The position numbers and the translations under genes were made by a program. 64,000 nt of DNA from Butyriboletus loyo (lineage: Eukaryota; Basidiomycota; Agaricomycetes; Boletales; Boletaceae). The notes beneath the pieces are model-generated. The model did not search any database. It was not told where the DNA came from and saw only the letters and a list, made by a program, of their open reading frames with translations. The stretch is from the NCBI GenBank assembly GCA_038093515.1, contig JBBPSI010000108.1, positions 24,340 to 88,339 on the forward strand, read 5' to 3'. Below are positions 34,897 to 47,424 of this stretch, in pieces (positions within the stretch are counted from its first letter, which is position 1; each line of letters opens with the position of its first letter).

Positions 34897-37199
34897 ATGT
34901 TCGGAGAAGAGCTTTCAGAGCTGTACGACATCGAGGAGCATCGCAGTGACTTGACCCAGTCATTCCAGGCAAGAAAGAACATCCTGCTGAAATCGCATGG
35001 AAGACCTCCCTGGTGATATTTTGGAGCTTGCTGACTTCTTCAAGCAGTCTCTGACCGGCGCTCCTCGTAAGGTACGGCGAAGACGGCCTCCCTGTGTGCG
35101 GCGCGTTCGTCATCGGGATAGCAGGTAGGCACCGCATCTATCACAGCTTGTCTTGCTGATGGTCACACGGCTGTTTTCTGTAGGAGGTTCGGCGAGTGGG
35201 AAGGTGAGCTTTGCTCTGCATGGTGGACGCGACAGTAACTTCCACAAGTCAGACTCATGTAGCAAGACAAATTGTGAAGTCACTGGGGTCGATACCAACC
35301 ATCGTGATTTTGTCTCAAGTAAGCGTCTTCTACTGGTTGACAAGACTGGTTCGACCATACGCTCATCCTCCAACAGGATAGTTTCTACAAGTATCATACA
35401 GAGGAAGAAGTCGCCCTTGCTCACGCAAACCGGTTCGACTTTGACCACCCTGACGCTCTCGACATGCCCATGTTTGCAGCGGTACGTAGTTCGGAGAGCC
35501 CCGCGTGGGGAGGTATACGTGGTTAATCATTCTTTAGTGTATTTCAGATCTGAAGGCGTGCAGACAGACTAATATACCAGTATATTCTTTTGCGGAACAT
35601 CAGCGACTAGACGAGTCAAAATACCTATATGGTGCTGCCGTAATAATTGGTATGATCCGTTCGTCTCATCTATCCAAGTGAACCTAACTTTGCTTCAGCT
35701 GAGGGTATCATGGCTTTGCACGATCCAAGCTTGCGTGCCTTGTATGACCTCAAGGTAGGATTTATCATTGGTATCCAAGTCGTTCCTTGACGTCTCTAGG
35801 TATTTGTTCAATGCGATTCCGATCTGATGCTTGCACGACGCATTCAACGAGATGTCAATGAACGTGGCAGGAATATGGAGGGAGTGATCGAGCAGTTTGT
35901 TTCTCGTGTCCTATTACTTTGATGAGTGTTTACCTGGGTCGCAGGTACCTTCGTTATGTCAAACCCGCCTTTGACCATTTCGTTCTCCCCACATCCCGAT
36001 ACGCGGACATTGTAAACCGTTTTGATCTTCTACACAGCCCCTTTTGAATTATTTCTCTCTAGGTCGTCCCTGGTTCCAATAATTCCGTTGCAATCGATCT
36101 CATCTCCACCCATGTGAGGCGCCAGATGAACGAACGAGCCCGGCATTTCCGGAAGGACATGGCTTGTCCAAACATCGCCAAGTGTCTCAAACTCAACGGT
36201 AACTACGAGGACTTGAATGTAATCGTTTTGCCACAGACACCCCAGTTAAAGGTCGGTCTAATACTTGATTCATATATCCAGCGTCACGGATGTTCTTTCA
36301 GGGTATCTATACTGTTTTGCGCGACGAGACGACCTCCCGGCAGGACTTTATCTTTTTCGTTGATAGACTCGCTACTTTCCTGGTCGAGAAGGCTATGGAG
36401 CTACTTCCATACAAAGACAAGGTCATCATCACACCGACAGAAACGGAAACGTTTGGCAAAGAACTTGATGTTAATGTATGGTTCATTGTGAACCATCTCA
36501 GGTCCCCGAAGCTCATTCAATTCGCTAGCATATTTGTGGCGTCTCTATCATCCGATCGTACGCCGGTCTCCTTTTCTCGCGAACCTGACTCACAATAGCT
36601 TTTTCCAGAGGGGGTCCACTTGAAAAGGGTCTCCAACGAGTACTGAGTGATGTCGCTATCGGTTCTCTGCTGGTACAGTCAGACGCAAAGACAGGGGAGC
36701 CACTCCTGTTGCACGTCATGCTTCCCAAGTGTGTTCGCCAGCGACATCTCGCGGTCGATACCTGGGTATTCATATTGGACGCACAGGTAATTCGTCTCGA
36801 TCTTTGGCTTTCTGGTAACTTTTGAAAGATTGACGTGACGTGAGATTGGCACGGGCGCATCTGCATTCATGGCCATCCGCACTCTCTTGGACCACGGCGT
36901 CCGGCAGGATCACATCATCTTTGTGACGTTCCTCGTGGCTCGTAACGGAGGTGTATCCGTGCTTCACAAGGCTTTTCCGAAAGTTAGGATAGTCTGTGGA
37001 GCTGTCGACGAAGGTTTGCGAGAAGCCTGGCTTGAACATTGCCACTCCGAAGGCGAAGGGCACCATTATGGAGATGGGAAGAAAGTCTGGATCATGGAAC
37101 CTGGCATTGGTCATATCGGTCCGTCTCGTGCCCCGAAGTGATCTCTCGCCCGACTCTAACCCACTCTGACATGCAGGAGACCGTTATTACTTGTCGTAG
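34897..37199 (+). CDS. URK1: Uridine kinase with C-terminal UPRT-like domain (Urk1/UCKL1 type)
   Basis: Phosphorylates uridine and cytidine in pyrimidine salvage. Fifteen exons (first 34897..35012, last 37177..37199) give 518 aa with every phase closing. The kinase domain has the P-loop GIAGGSASGKT, VILSQDSFYKY, FDFDHPDALDMP, VIIAEGIMALH and RRIQRDVNERGR. After about residue 260 a phosphoribosyltransferase-like domain follows (RDETTSRQDFIFFVDRLATF, GVSIIRSGGPLEKGL, and the ending GDRYYLS). The first exon ends in HGRPPW, spliced to YGEDGLPVCG as usual for the family. Confidence 0.93.
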
Positions 37200-37398
37200 A
37201 TATTACAGTTGGTCGTTACACGGGACATTCATTGAATAGGCTAATACATTGGATGATGTGAGGTTGTAAAGGAAACTGACATCGAACGAGTGTTGGAAGA
37301 TATACTGCGAAGGCATGATTATGGGATGAATGTATTATAGGATATATGCGTGCAAAAATGTCCATTGAGTGGGTAATCGTTATGTATAATTACGAGTC

Positions 37399-40300
37399 TC
37401 AACCGTCCGTTGCCACACTGATGGCGCAGACGGAAATCTGACTTGGTTGACCTGATAAACGGATCGTCAACACCAGGGTACGCCACGTCAGTTCGATCAA
37501 AAGAATACCTGGATAATACCAGAATGAAACCGCGATGATCACGTATAGTGCTGTTCCATGACATGAGGTCCGTGTTGTTGGTCGCGGCTTTAGAGAAACT
37601 CACAAATCAAGATTGCACCGTCGAGCCAATTAGATTTGCCGTCTGCGACGACGTAGCTCATTGTCTGTACTAGAGCATCACTTCAGCACTGGTTTTCACG
37701 CTACAGAAATCGTAACTTGCCAGAGATGTAGAGTACCTGACAAGGGTGGTGAGCCTGCGACTTATTGTTATACAAAAATACAACTTACGACGGACTCAAA
37801 TGGATCGAAAAGGAGTGCCAATGGCTTGTTTAATATCCATCCGAGGGTGACCATGAAACTTTTATAATATGCCATCAAATTATGAACAAGTTGATGAGTC
37901 GCTAGTTAACTCACGGAATGATGAGTAGCGTGATTTGCTTGGATGGGAAGAGTCGGTTTGGGTATCAAACTGGAAAGCTTGGTAACGCAGAGTAACGTAC
38001 TATTGCTGACCCCACGGCAACGCTAACACTGAGTCCAAGTTGATCCTTCACAGAGACATTCATTGCAGTGACACACTCTGATTTGGAGGGTTGCCTCAGG
38101 GTCAAAATTCGGCCAAGCATGAATTTGGGCTGACCTGCAATGGAACTAACCGCTGGGAGCAAAATTAAGCCAACCCATTGCTTGCTGACCGACATAGATA
38201 TTCCATCCATGCTCTCCACAAGCTCTTCTGCGTTAAATGTAACTAGCTGAAGCGTATTTTAGCCACCTCCATGTCCAATCAGATACAACTCACAATGGTC
38301 ACCGTGGTCAACAGAAGTAAAGTCAGAGTCAAACTCAATCTCGGCTCTTTGAATGACTCGACCGAAAGTGTGGACTCCTGACCAGGCGGTAGAAGTGCAA
38401 TAGTGTTCATGGGCTCAGGCAAGTTGTGATTGGTCTCTTCAATTGCGGTTGACACGTCTTCCTCCGACCGCCATCGAGACTTCGGCAGAGGCAATCCAGA
38501 ACTCCCGGATGGGGCGTCAGTCCCGTGGTCCTTCAAGCTTTGCGTTACCAACCGAATAGTGGGGTGCGAATCAGTAGTCTTCTCGGCGTTGACCGGGATA
38601 CTTAACGAAGAAGCCGTGAGAGTCACCTCGGAAGGTGAATGGAGGCTGGATTGTCTACTTGGCGCCTCGAGGAGTGTGCCCATCCTCGGTTCCGTGAACG
38701 AGAAAGGCCTCCAACGCATGGAGTCAGACTCTGACTGGGACGGCTTCAAAGTCTCCCCACTGAAGATCCGTCTTTCTGGGATGAAACGAGGGTTGATAGG
38801 GATTTTGATAGACAGCTTATGACTCTTTTGCCTCGTATCCTTGTAGAGATGTCGATGGGACCAAAACTGAAAAAGGAGATAAAAGACATAGACTGTACCC
38901 AAGACTGAGTGAATAATGTTCATGACCGGCACACTCCACTCACTAAAGAGGAGAACGATGGACACCTTTCAAATAATTGTAAGAGATGCCGCCTGAGTCA
39001 AGTAAAATACTCACTCCATGACTCATTTTCAGTATATTTTCCCTCTGTTCCGTAGAATTTGACTCCTGGGCACCACTAAGCGCAAAATGGTATACTGCTG
39101 GAAGGAGTAATGCACCGACACTGATACTAAGAAGTGAAGAATGAGTCTGGGCTGCAGCTGTTCTACTGCTTAGTGATGCTTATGATGTTCGACTGTTTGG
39201 CTTACTCTGATGATACCCTTGTTCCGAGAATCGCAAGCCACCTGCGAAAAAGCACATGCCAAGGATCAACACTAGTGTATGAGAGATAAGGGAATCCTTG
39301 TCCGCGTGGAAGAGTGAAGGCACACACAGAGTTTACTCAATATCGAACCGATCACTGCCGCTCGCAAGATGAGCAGTGAGTAAGTGAGAAGGAAAAGATG
39401 ACAAACGTGAAGACTGGACGACACGGAGTTCACACTTTCTCAGTGCAGTTATCTGTGAATGCAGGTCAATTCGGCGATTCGAGTGGTAAGCTTGATATAT
39501 CCAATACCAACCGCAATAACTAGCTCAACGCTGGGATGGCGGTGGTCAATTCACAATACCATATGAAGTAGGTCACATACGTATTGCTCTTTCATTGCGG
39601 AGTATAGGGAGTTAGCGTAGACCAAAATGTCATATCTTGCACGTACCATGCTTGCGTTAAGAAGCCCAGTCTTTGTCCCACCAAATCTGATAGCTAACTC
39701 TCGTGTGGAGAGGTCATGAAGCTGTTGCAGGTGAGTAATACGAAGGACTAGCTTAACTACAAGAATACCTTCACAAGTGGGATCATTGAGAGAATACAGA
39801 CTATAGCCGCCATTAGTCGACTTTTTCAGGTTGAAGAATATCGCTCACAAGTGAAAACCAGCTTGTGTTGTCTTCCCAAGACAGAACTGAGGATCCACTG
39901 TGCTCTATCAGCTTCAACCACTCAATTGTCGGCGGATAGACCTACCGAGACCGGTATGAGAATCAACAAGAGATTTAGCCCTGTAAGAAGGAATACGACT
40001 TGTGGTCAACGAAAGCAACGACCATTGGAAGCTTGATTCTCACAGGAGCAGCACACTATGACTTTCCAACCTTGCCATATCCGCATGGAAGGCTTATTGT
40101 CATCGTTCATGACGTTTCCAGAGTTGGTTTCCTGCTGGTCGACCGGAAGGTCTGGTAGCGAAGGGTAATTCCATCTGAAGGGCGACTCCTTAAACTCGCC
40201 ACGAGGGTGAGGGCCGCCATCGGGGTGCGGCGGGACCAAGTTGACGGTTGAATTGCATGATATCACTGAAAAGAAGTCTGATCGACACGGTGAGGTGGCC

Positions 40301-40449
40301 GGACTCGTGTCTTCTGCTGTATCTGGCTGAGTACGACCAGCGGTCTGCGACGAGCCGCCGGGGGCTGTTGGATGATCGTAAGCTTGGAGAACGACCAGCG
40401 TAGCGGATTCTGGGGAGCCCGGACGGGACGAGACATCGATTGTTGGCAT
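37399..40449 (-). CDS. Divergent Ca2+/H+ exchanger (CAX/VCX1 type)
   Basis: Vacuolar-type cation/proton antiporter on the minus strand, start 40449, stop 37399, about 15 exons. The N terminus is long, polar and Pro-rich. Then WLNLLLILIPVSW, FCILSMIPLVKLHDLSTRELA, GLLNASM, an 8-nt exon (39588-39581), TVELVIAITALRKCEL, LILGMCFFAGGLRFSEQGYH, HFALSGAQESNSTEQRENI and YLLFQFWSHRHLYKD follow. A large cytosolic Ser/Pro loop precedes WVGLILLPAVSSIAECVTAMN and the last helices. The two antiporter signatures, normally GNAVEL and GNAAEH, read SNTVEL and SSIAEC. Intron 37720-37670 is GC-AG. Confidence 0.85.
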
Positions 40450-40744
40450 TGGGACCAGCCGAAGCAAATGCAGCGAGTAAAGGAGGGCGGGTAGAAAATA
40501 AATAGTCTATCACAAACGTTGTCATGCAAGTTACCTGTGCGCTGTATTTCAACCCTCCCGCTTATAAGAACATGGAGCGTAACGTTCGTAAATACATGCC
40601 TAATATGGTAATGGAGCATCGAAAGTATGACGACGGAACCGGCAATTTCGGCAGCGGCCGAGTGGTAGTCTCAGGTCAGTCACCGTCACGCGTGACAAGA
40701 CACTTTCTGAGTCACACCTAACCCGGTTTGTACCGTCATCCATC
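40450..40744. promoter_or_regulatory. Divergent promoter, exchanger / cytochrome oxidase subunit
   Basis: 295 bp between two outward-facing start codons, so both promoters must be here. No factor site was recognised with confidence. Confidence 0.45.
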
Positions 40745-41314
40745 ATGCTCAGCACAGCTCTCCGCGCCGCTCGTCCAGTCGTCCTTCGCGCTGCCCGTCC
40801 AGCCAACTCCATCGCGTTCCGTGCGCTCTCTACCACTGCGACTCGCCGCTCAGGACCTCCCCCTCCCCAACTCTTCGGTCCGGGTGGAAAACCTGGCGAC
40901 ATCCCCACAGATGAACAACAAGCTACCGGTCTCGAGCGTTTCCAGCTCCTAGGTGAAATGGAAGGTTATGATGCCTTTGATTTACAACCTCTCGACTCGA
41001 GCCGCGTAGGCACGCTCCAAGACCCCATCAAAGTGTACTCTTTGGTGAGCTCGACTAACCAATTTTCTGTCACGTCCGTTTAATTGTCTCACGCGTTCCC
41101 ACAGGACACTGAGCGTATTGTTGGTTGCACTGGCTCTCCCGCCGACTCGCACGAACTTCATTGGTTGACTCTTGGCCAGCACAAAAACCGCCGCTGCCCC
41201 GAATGCGGCTCTGGTAAGGATTCATCGTCCTCCGTGTCGAGGCATAGCTCATTCTTCTTAGTGTATAAACTTGACTACCAAGGTCCTGAGCACCATGACG
41301 TACACCATCACTGA
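40745..41314 (+). CDS. COX4: Cytochrome c oxidase subunit Vb (yeast Cox4)
   Basis: Zinc-binding nuclear-encoded subunit of respiratory complex IV on the matrix side. Exons 40745..41044, 41105..41213 and 41262..41314 give 153 aa. The N terminus is an Arg/Ala-rich mitochondrial presequence (MLSTALRAARPVVLRAARPA). Conserved blocks are GLERFQLLGEMEGYDAFD, GTLQDPIKVYS, ERIVGCTG and HWLTL, and the zinc site is RRCPECGSVYKLDYQGP. The ending is HHDVHHH. Length and layout are normal. Confidence 0.95.
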
Positions 41315-41794
41315 AGTAAAAGAGAGACGTGGACATCCTGCTTAGAGCCTCTTCCATAGTAGCTTGTAACACCGTTGAGTACCCGCAAGTCGGTTTCGTG
41401 CCACCTCAGTCCGAATGACTGATGATAATACGGGCGGTCATTTCAATTTGGAAAAGCAGTTCGTGGACATGGAACGTTGAATGCTGGATATAATGACGGC
41501 TTGGTTTTCCCCAACCGGACAATTCTTCATTGTCTCGGTTAATGTGTTATGTCCAAAAGGTTGTATACACTCGCCCAGCCTAGAATACCGACGGCATCAC
41601 TAGTTTCACGATCTATCTATGCTCCCGGCATAGTAAAGGTGTGGTGACTCTCATGCCGACTCCTACGCCAACTGCAAGAGTCTTTCCTTGTTCAAACCCT
41701 CGTGCCGAGGCGTAATCTTGCAGCGGAATTTAGGATGCCTACGTATTCAGAATGCTTTAGAAAAACGGATATATCGAAGGAAAATTTTGGGCGC

Positions 41795-43891
41795 TCACGT
41801 AGTCGCCCCTTGCGTCCATATCACATTTTCGCCTTTCTTTCCCAGGTCCCAGTCTGGTGCCGGTTCGAAGCGGAACAGTGTGAGCATGTTCACGATCGCA
41901 ACCCATAGGGATGCGTCAGCGACATAACGGCCGACACTGAGAAAGGCATCAATAAAGTGACGGTGTGGTTACGGATGCTTCTCTACCAAACTCGGCGGCC
42001 GAAGCCAAACACAAAGGAAGGGTCACGCTGAGGAGTCTCGGTGACTCCCTCCGACACCAGAAAACGCTCTGGAATGAATTCTTCGGGTTCGGGGTACACG
42101 AGAGCATCTCTGGACATTGCCCTGTGCGCGCGAACACGGTTAGCATTGCATGGTGTTATCAATACACCAACCGACCAGATGTTCACTAAGACAGTTGCAC
42201 CTACAAGCAAGTCGTGTAAGCATACACCACACTCTACGAAGCAGGAAATAAAACCTTTGGGAATGAAATATCCTTCATAGACGTCATCGTCTACGGTTGC
42301 GTGTGGGATACCTAGGTCATACTATGAGCATTGATGGGATCCATGTTAGTGGCTAGAACCTCCCGACCTAGGGGAGATATGGGGTACCATCTCAAGGTCT
42401 CTTTGACCACTGCATCGATATAGGGTAGAGAAGATCGATCTTCCCACACAGGCAATCTGGCCAGATTCGAACCGATCACCGAGTCGATCTCGGCTTGCGC
42501 ACGCTTCTGCACCTCTGGGTAAAGAATCATCGCAAGGATAAATACTGACAGCGTCGCAGATGTCTGGTGAACGGCAGTCAAAAATACAAGGATAATGATC
42601 GCAATCAGGAAAAGGAAAACACACCGTTTCTGAAGCGGCTTCATTCCGCAGATTTAATTAGACCAGCGTCGATTTAGAAGGTATCCAAGTATCACGTACC
42701 AGCGTAGGCAGTCGCGCAAGCTTCCTTTGCTGCTTTCTTCGCATGTGCGGCATCCTCCGTTTCGGTTATTTGTTGTATCCGGGTAAGCATATCGCAGAGT
42801 GCGGAGGGACCTGCGGTGCCGGCAGCCTAAGTGTGTCATAGTTATTGAACATATGACGAAGCATACTTGATCAGTGGATGCTAACCATGTTCTTTACGAC
42901 GTATTGGAAAGGCCCATCTACCCAATGAACAATAGAACGTCGCGAAGCCAGTGCACTACGCTTCAGCCGCGCACCCGGAAACCAAGCAGGGATATATCCA
43001 ACTGTATGATGCACTAATTTTCAACCACAAATGCAAAACAGATAAAGAAGTGCTGACGGAAGGGGAAAACACTCAGCAGGGCTGCCACCTCTGGCCTGAC
43101 TTCCTTCACCGCAATGTCTAGTGCTGTTTTGACTTGGGTGACAATGGGGTCGTTCATAGATGAGGGTTCATAGTCATACACAACCATCATGATTAACGAG
43201 GTGCCCAGTCTGAATTACGCGCCCGTCAATCACCTTTTATGATTCTTATAAAAATCGAAGGGGGGACCTACGCCTCTAGATGAGTCACAAAATTATCGGG
43301 GGTGTCGATAAGATTCATTACTAGTTCGTGGGCTTTTTTCATCTGAATCGGACGGAAAGATACTGCCGCATTCTTGTTGAATGCTTGGTGGAAAAGGCGC
43401 CGGTGAAGGCGCCAACGATCGCCATATGGAAGAAAGATGGAAGAAAACTCTGTTCCAAACCTGACAGGCGATAATGTATATGAGTGGATGGACGACTGTT
43501 CGAATGAGGGGCCCTACAATTGGTTGATGCGATAGATGCTTGCAGGTCGGCTGGAGTAATTAGAGGAGCGACGATGGAGGAGATCGTGTACTACTCTTTC
43601 AGAATTTATGACAATGATGTCTTGGCCTAGAAGCTGTGTGTAGAATATTGCACCTGAAGAAACAAATGTTGTTCGATGGAGTAGTGGACTGCGTGAACCA
43701 ACAATACCATATTCTGCAGCCCATTTGGTATATGTCTTCCAAGGAGTTCGAACGTCGATTCCAACGACGTTCCCTAATAGAGGAATGGGACGAGGTCCTG
43801 GGGGCAGTCGTTTACCACCATTGCGTCTCTTCAGATATGTCGGTACGAAAGCAATGGTGAGCAACAGTATCGAAAGCAGGTGAGGGACCAT
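41795..43891 (-). CDS. Cytochrome P450 monooxygenase
   Basis: Membrane-anchored heme monooxygenase, roughly 500 aa over about ten exons, start 43891. An N-terminal hydrophobic anchor (LLSILLLTIAFVPTYL) is followed by the Pro-rich hinge RLPPGPRPIPLLGN. The C-helix is YGDRWRLHRRLFHQAF, the I-helix ASETTSATLSVFILAMILYPE, and the ExxR is KETLRWYP. PERF is in EEFIPERF, and the heme loop is FGFGRRVCVGRYVADASL with the Cys ligand formed across an intron. The residue after Cys is Val rather than the common Pro. It appears intact; the substrate is unknown and there is no cluster context. Confidence 0.85.
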
Positions 43892-44855
43892 AGCAAACGC
43901 CCAGGGACCAACTTCAAATCCAAGAACTCACACCGAGGTGCAGGTCTTTTATAAGTACGCTGAGGTAAATGCATCAGTTATCAACGTCAGCAAAGGAGAG
44001 GCCCGGAAGTAGATATGATTGCAAGCAGGCACCAGGGGAAACGTCAGCACAAGGTGGATCACACCTGAAACCGAGCTGAGTTCCGTTTTTCTTTCGCGGA
44101 CTATGTCAGGAAGAGCCTGAACTGGTATAATCCGCGTGCTCCAGAGAGTAATCAGTGTGGTATCCCTTCAACTTGAAACTTCTCAAAGTGACGACATACT
44201 GTTTGAGCAACCGAACAACGGCTGGCAGACATCGTTCCCTCGCTGAAACCCGACGACGTACAGAGGTACGGGGACATTAATCTCCCTCTGGGTGGGAGGA
44301 TATACTGTGGTTCCTGCCTATAGCTTGGGGGACACAGATCCGCAGTCTGACGTCGCTTCTGAGTGCCATGAATCCGGACCCCGATAGTCAAGGCTCCTTT
44401 GCTGCATTGGGCGAACTCGGGAATTGTGGTGATTTATAGCCTTTGATCCTTCTTGTCAGCCGTCCTCCAAACACGGGCCTCAAAGGCCTGTGACAGAGTT
44501 GTGAAGCAATAGTTTGCGGACGGGCCAGTCTCGCCAGAGGGATCACGGAGTTATGTTATACCGATCGTTTCGGCCCTTGTCAATGTCATCGCCTGTTCAA
44601 CGTCCAAATCAGCTCATCTGTTTTGTGATCGCAACTTACGAAGATCATCCTACATATTATGTAACCAACCACGACCTGAAAGCGTGTGTCGGCGATAGGC
44701 CCTTGTCAACTTATCGTCATCCAGGACAGAAAGAGAGTTACTAACTCGCGCAAACATATCCGTGGTGAAGGAAATTTCGTTTCTAACGACAGCCGCTGCA
44801 TATTCACAAGGGCAACCCATTCCACATTGCCACAACGCCACGGAGGACTCGGAAC
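43892..44855. other. Intergenic region
   Basis: About 960 bp between the P450 start and the membrane-protein start. No open frame with family resemblance, repeat or RNA gene was recognised. Confidence 0.5.
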
Positions 44856-45606
44856 ATGCCGAACTCACTGGAATTCTCCGGTAAGAAATGCTCGTCAGTT
44901 TCTTTTTATCGCCTCCTCCCTTCGGAATCAGAATGGACACTGTCTGGTAGCTTCACCCTCTATTTCCGCTCTTTCGCCCAGCTCGTGGTCCGAGTTACGT
45001 TCTGCGCTTTACTGATTGACACCCTCGATGGCCCGCTCAACCTTCCCGTCGGCTACGCAGTGCTCAAAGCAGCCAAATACATTAGTTACACTGGAAACCG
45101 GATCGCTCAGTGGAATCCACGTGAATCGTGATGGGACCCACCAGCATTTATCACTGCGTTTCTCACACCCCAAAAGGCCTTATCACGCCACATCACAAGC
45201 TTCTCCTCGAGCTCGCATCCTTGATTGCCGTCTCCGCCGCAGCTTGTTCGGTCGGGGTCACAATCGTACATTGTACGCGGTCCGCTGCTCGCGCGGGTGC
45301 CCTTGAAGCTTGTATTCTGATCGTGCCTGTCCTGTCGACTGCGGCTTTTCTCATGCGTGATCAAAGGGAAAAAAAACAAGCGCGAGGTGACGCCTCCATG
45401 TTGACTAATTTGGTTTCTTGTGCCCTTTTCTTCTGTTTTTTTTTTGGCGTTTAGGCCGACAGCCCGGGATGTCCCGAGAAACCATGTTACATCAAGTCCT
45501 CGGACCCAATTTCGTCGACACAGCTGCGGAGACTGCGACCTACATAGTTGGCATATGCATATTTTGTGCTCTCACCGTCCGGTTACTTGTATCTGCTGCA
45601 TTTTGA
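44856..45606 (+). CDS. Small multi-pass membrane protein, family unknown
   Basis: Not recognised. Exons 44856..44880, 44932..45109, 45145..45386 and 45455..45606 close in phase to give 198 aa. Intron 2 would be only 35 nt, so a shorter gene starting at the ATG at 45131 is an alternative. Hydrophobic segments are FAQLVVRVTFCALLI, LELASLIAVSAAACSVGVTIV, ACILIVPVLSTAAFLM and TYIVGICIFCALTVRLLV, separated by short charged loops (RDQREKKQARG). The last exon and its upstream intron tract are duplicated just downstream. Confidence 0.45.
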
Positions 45607-45810
45607 CAGTGTGAGTGGTTCTAGGCTTTCTTTTTTTGGCGTTTAGGCTGACGGCCCAGGATGTCCCAAGAAACCAAGTCCTCGGACGCAATCTCGTTGA
45701 CACGGCTGCGGAGACTGCGACCTACGTAGTTGGCATATTTTGTACTCTCACCGTCCGGTTACTTGTATATGCTGCATTTTGACAGTGCGAGTGGCTCTAG
45801 GCTTTCATTT
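45438..45810 (+). repeat. Tandem duplication of the last exon of the membrane-protein gene
   Basis: Two copies lie head to tail, from the T-tract plus GGCGTTTAG acceptor to TGACAGTG..TCTAGGCTTTC: about 45438-45628 and 45629-45810. Copy 2 lacks CATGTTACAT and ATGCAT relative to copy 1, and the shifted frame starts with GGC TGA, so it cannot be used as an in-frame alternative exon. The copies are otherwise very similar, so the event looks fairly recent. Confidence 0.85.
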
Positions 45811-46389
45811 TTTCGGATGTGATCGCGATCTTTTGTCCGTTCTGTGATCTACATATCATATCTTCATTGGCCTGTTTCATATCGAAGGATTGGTAAATGC
45901 CTCTCCCGTTCTTGTCCGCAGTGGCCATGTGAAGTTCGGATACTGCCACAGTACTGATCGTGCAGGTATGATATATGACTCACCGCTGGGGTACACACAG
46001 CCATGGCCGAGGGCTCGTGGCCGGCCGCAGACCTGTACGCTTGACTCATCCACGATTCCCAGTCGGTGTCATCACAAATTCATGGGTTCATTGCTATCGC
46101 CATCTAGTTAATACAGAGTTGCCAGCTACACAGACATTGCAAAAGAAAAAGAAAGGAAAAAAAAGGGAGGACTAACAAAACATTACAGAGGGCATCTGAA
46201 GTTATCTGGGTATTATCAAGGGTATCATTGCATCCCGTGCATAATGCTGACTGTTATGTTATCAAGAGTTGAGAATTTGATGCAATGTAGATGTCGAGAT
46301 GGGGTCATAAATCCGAAGGTGCTGCTCCTAGATATCATCTAGCGATCGGCCACGACGATCGATCGACACGCTGCCATGCAGGTCATCAA
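45811..46389. other. Intergenic region
   Basis: About 580 bp, with a purine-rich A/G tract at 46141-46168. No gene was recognised. Confidence 0.5.
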
Positions 46390-47424
46390 TCATGGCATCG
46401 ACTGATCCTTGTGTCGCTTCCTGCTTTTCTCATGACGTTTGCAATCACTACTGTTGAAGAATCGTTGTGTGCAGCCGGGGATGCTGCATATAAAGGGGCG
46501 CTCCCCAGTGTGCGATTGCCCGTGACCTAAGATGTGGCGTCATTGGGGTTGAAGCTGCACAGCAAAATACATGAAAACTCACGTTTGAGCGAAAATAGTG
46601 CAGTGAACGTTTGCCCACAATCCGGACACACAAACTGTGCAGGGTGGCGGCGGCGTCGACCATTGGCCTCAAGCATTGCCTTACTAGCTACAGGTCCAGG
46701 GCGAGAAGGTGATGACGCTGAGCGCGGACGCTGAGGGCCGGTCTGCCGACCCAAGAAATCGAGAGGGACATTGCTGGAGAGAGATGCAATATAAGGGTGC
46801 AACACCAAAGAGTCACTGCTCTGGTGGTTCACCCCCCAGGGAAAATGCTGATCGGATATGGTAGGCGAAGGAGAGAGATATGATTCGCTGTCCGAGAGTG
46901 CAAGAGAGTCATAAAGCGACGATGGAGACAGTGAGCTGCCGAAGGAGGAGGCGGGCGAGGGAATGGGGCTGCCGAGGCTGGATGGAGAAAGACCCCCATC
47001 AGTGGTACCATTCTCTTGTAAGATGGTGGGGTGCGGGAGGGAATAGCCATGGCCGGTGAGGTACGCCTGGTTCATTGTACTGAGGTGTGAAAACTCTGGA
47101 ATGTCCTCTAGCTCAGCTGAGGGGTGAGGGATGGCGTTCGGGGGGATGTCTGTAAGATGTATGAGTGTGGCGCGACGACGTAGATCGAGTGTGGCTTACA
47201 CTCTGACTGTAACCCTTGGGAACATGCGTAGAGGCCAGTATCTTCGGAAAGGAGGTTGTAAATATCTGGAGGGAACATTTCGCCACCGTCGAACCTGAAG
47301 AGCATCATGAGTTGACAGGGACGGGTTGGTACAGCATACACACGTACAGTGCGGAAACGTCATCTGCATCAAGAATGCGGATAGACGGAACAGCTGTTGG
47401 GGACGATAGAGGGATGTGGTTCAT
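46390..47424 (-). CDS. C2H2 zinc-finger transcription factor
   Basis: Exons 47424..47348, 47294..47200, 47149..46583 and 46526..46390 give 291 aa. The N-terminal two thirds is acidic and then Ser/Pro-rich, as in an activation region (DGGEMFPPDIYNLLSED, ELEDIPEF). Two fingers sit at the C terminus: FVCPDCGQTFTALFSLKRH..H, split by an intron, and FICSIPGCTQRFFNSSDCKR H..H, the second ending in a basic RKRHKD. It is presumably nuclear and DNA-binding; targets are unknown. The exon 1 donor (gtacgt) was chosen because it yields the FDGGEMF frame. Confidence 0.8.

Noticed and set aside
46141..46168. A/G-rich tract as a possible retroelement poly-A tail
   Set aside because: No reverse-transcriptase sequence or target duplication nearby; simple low-complexity sequence is sufficient.
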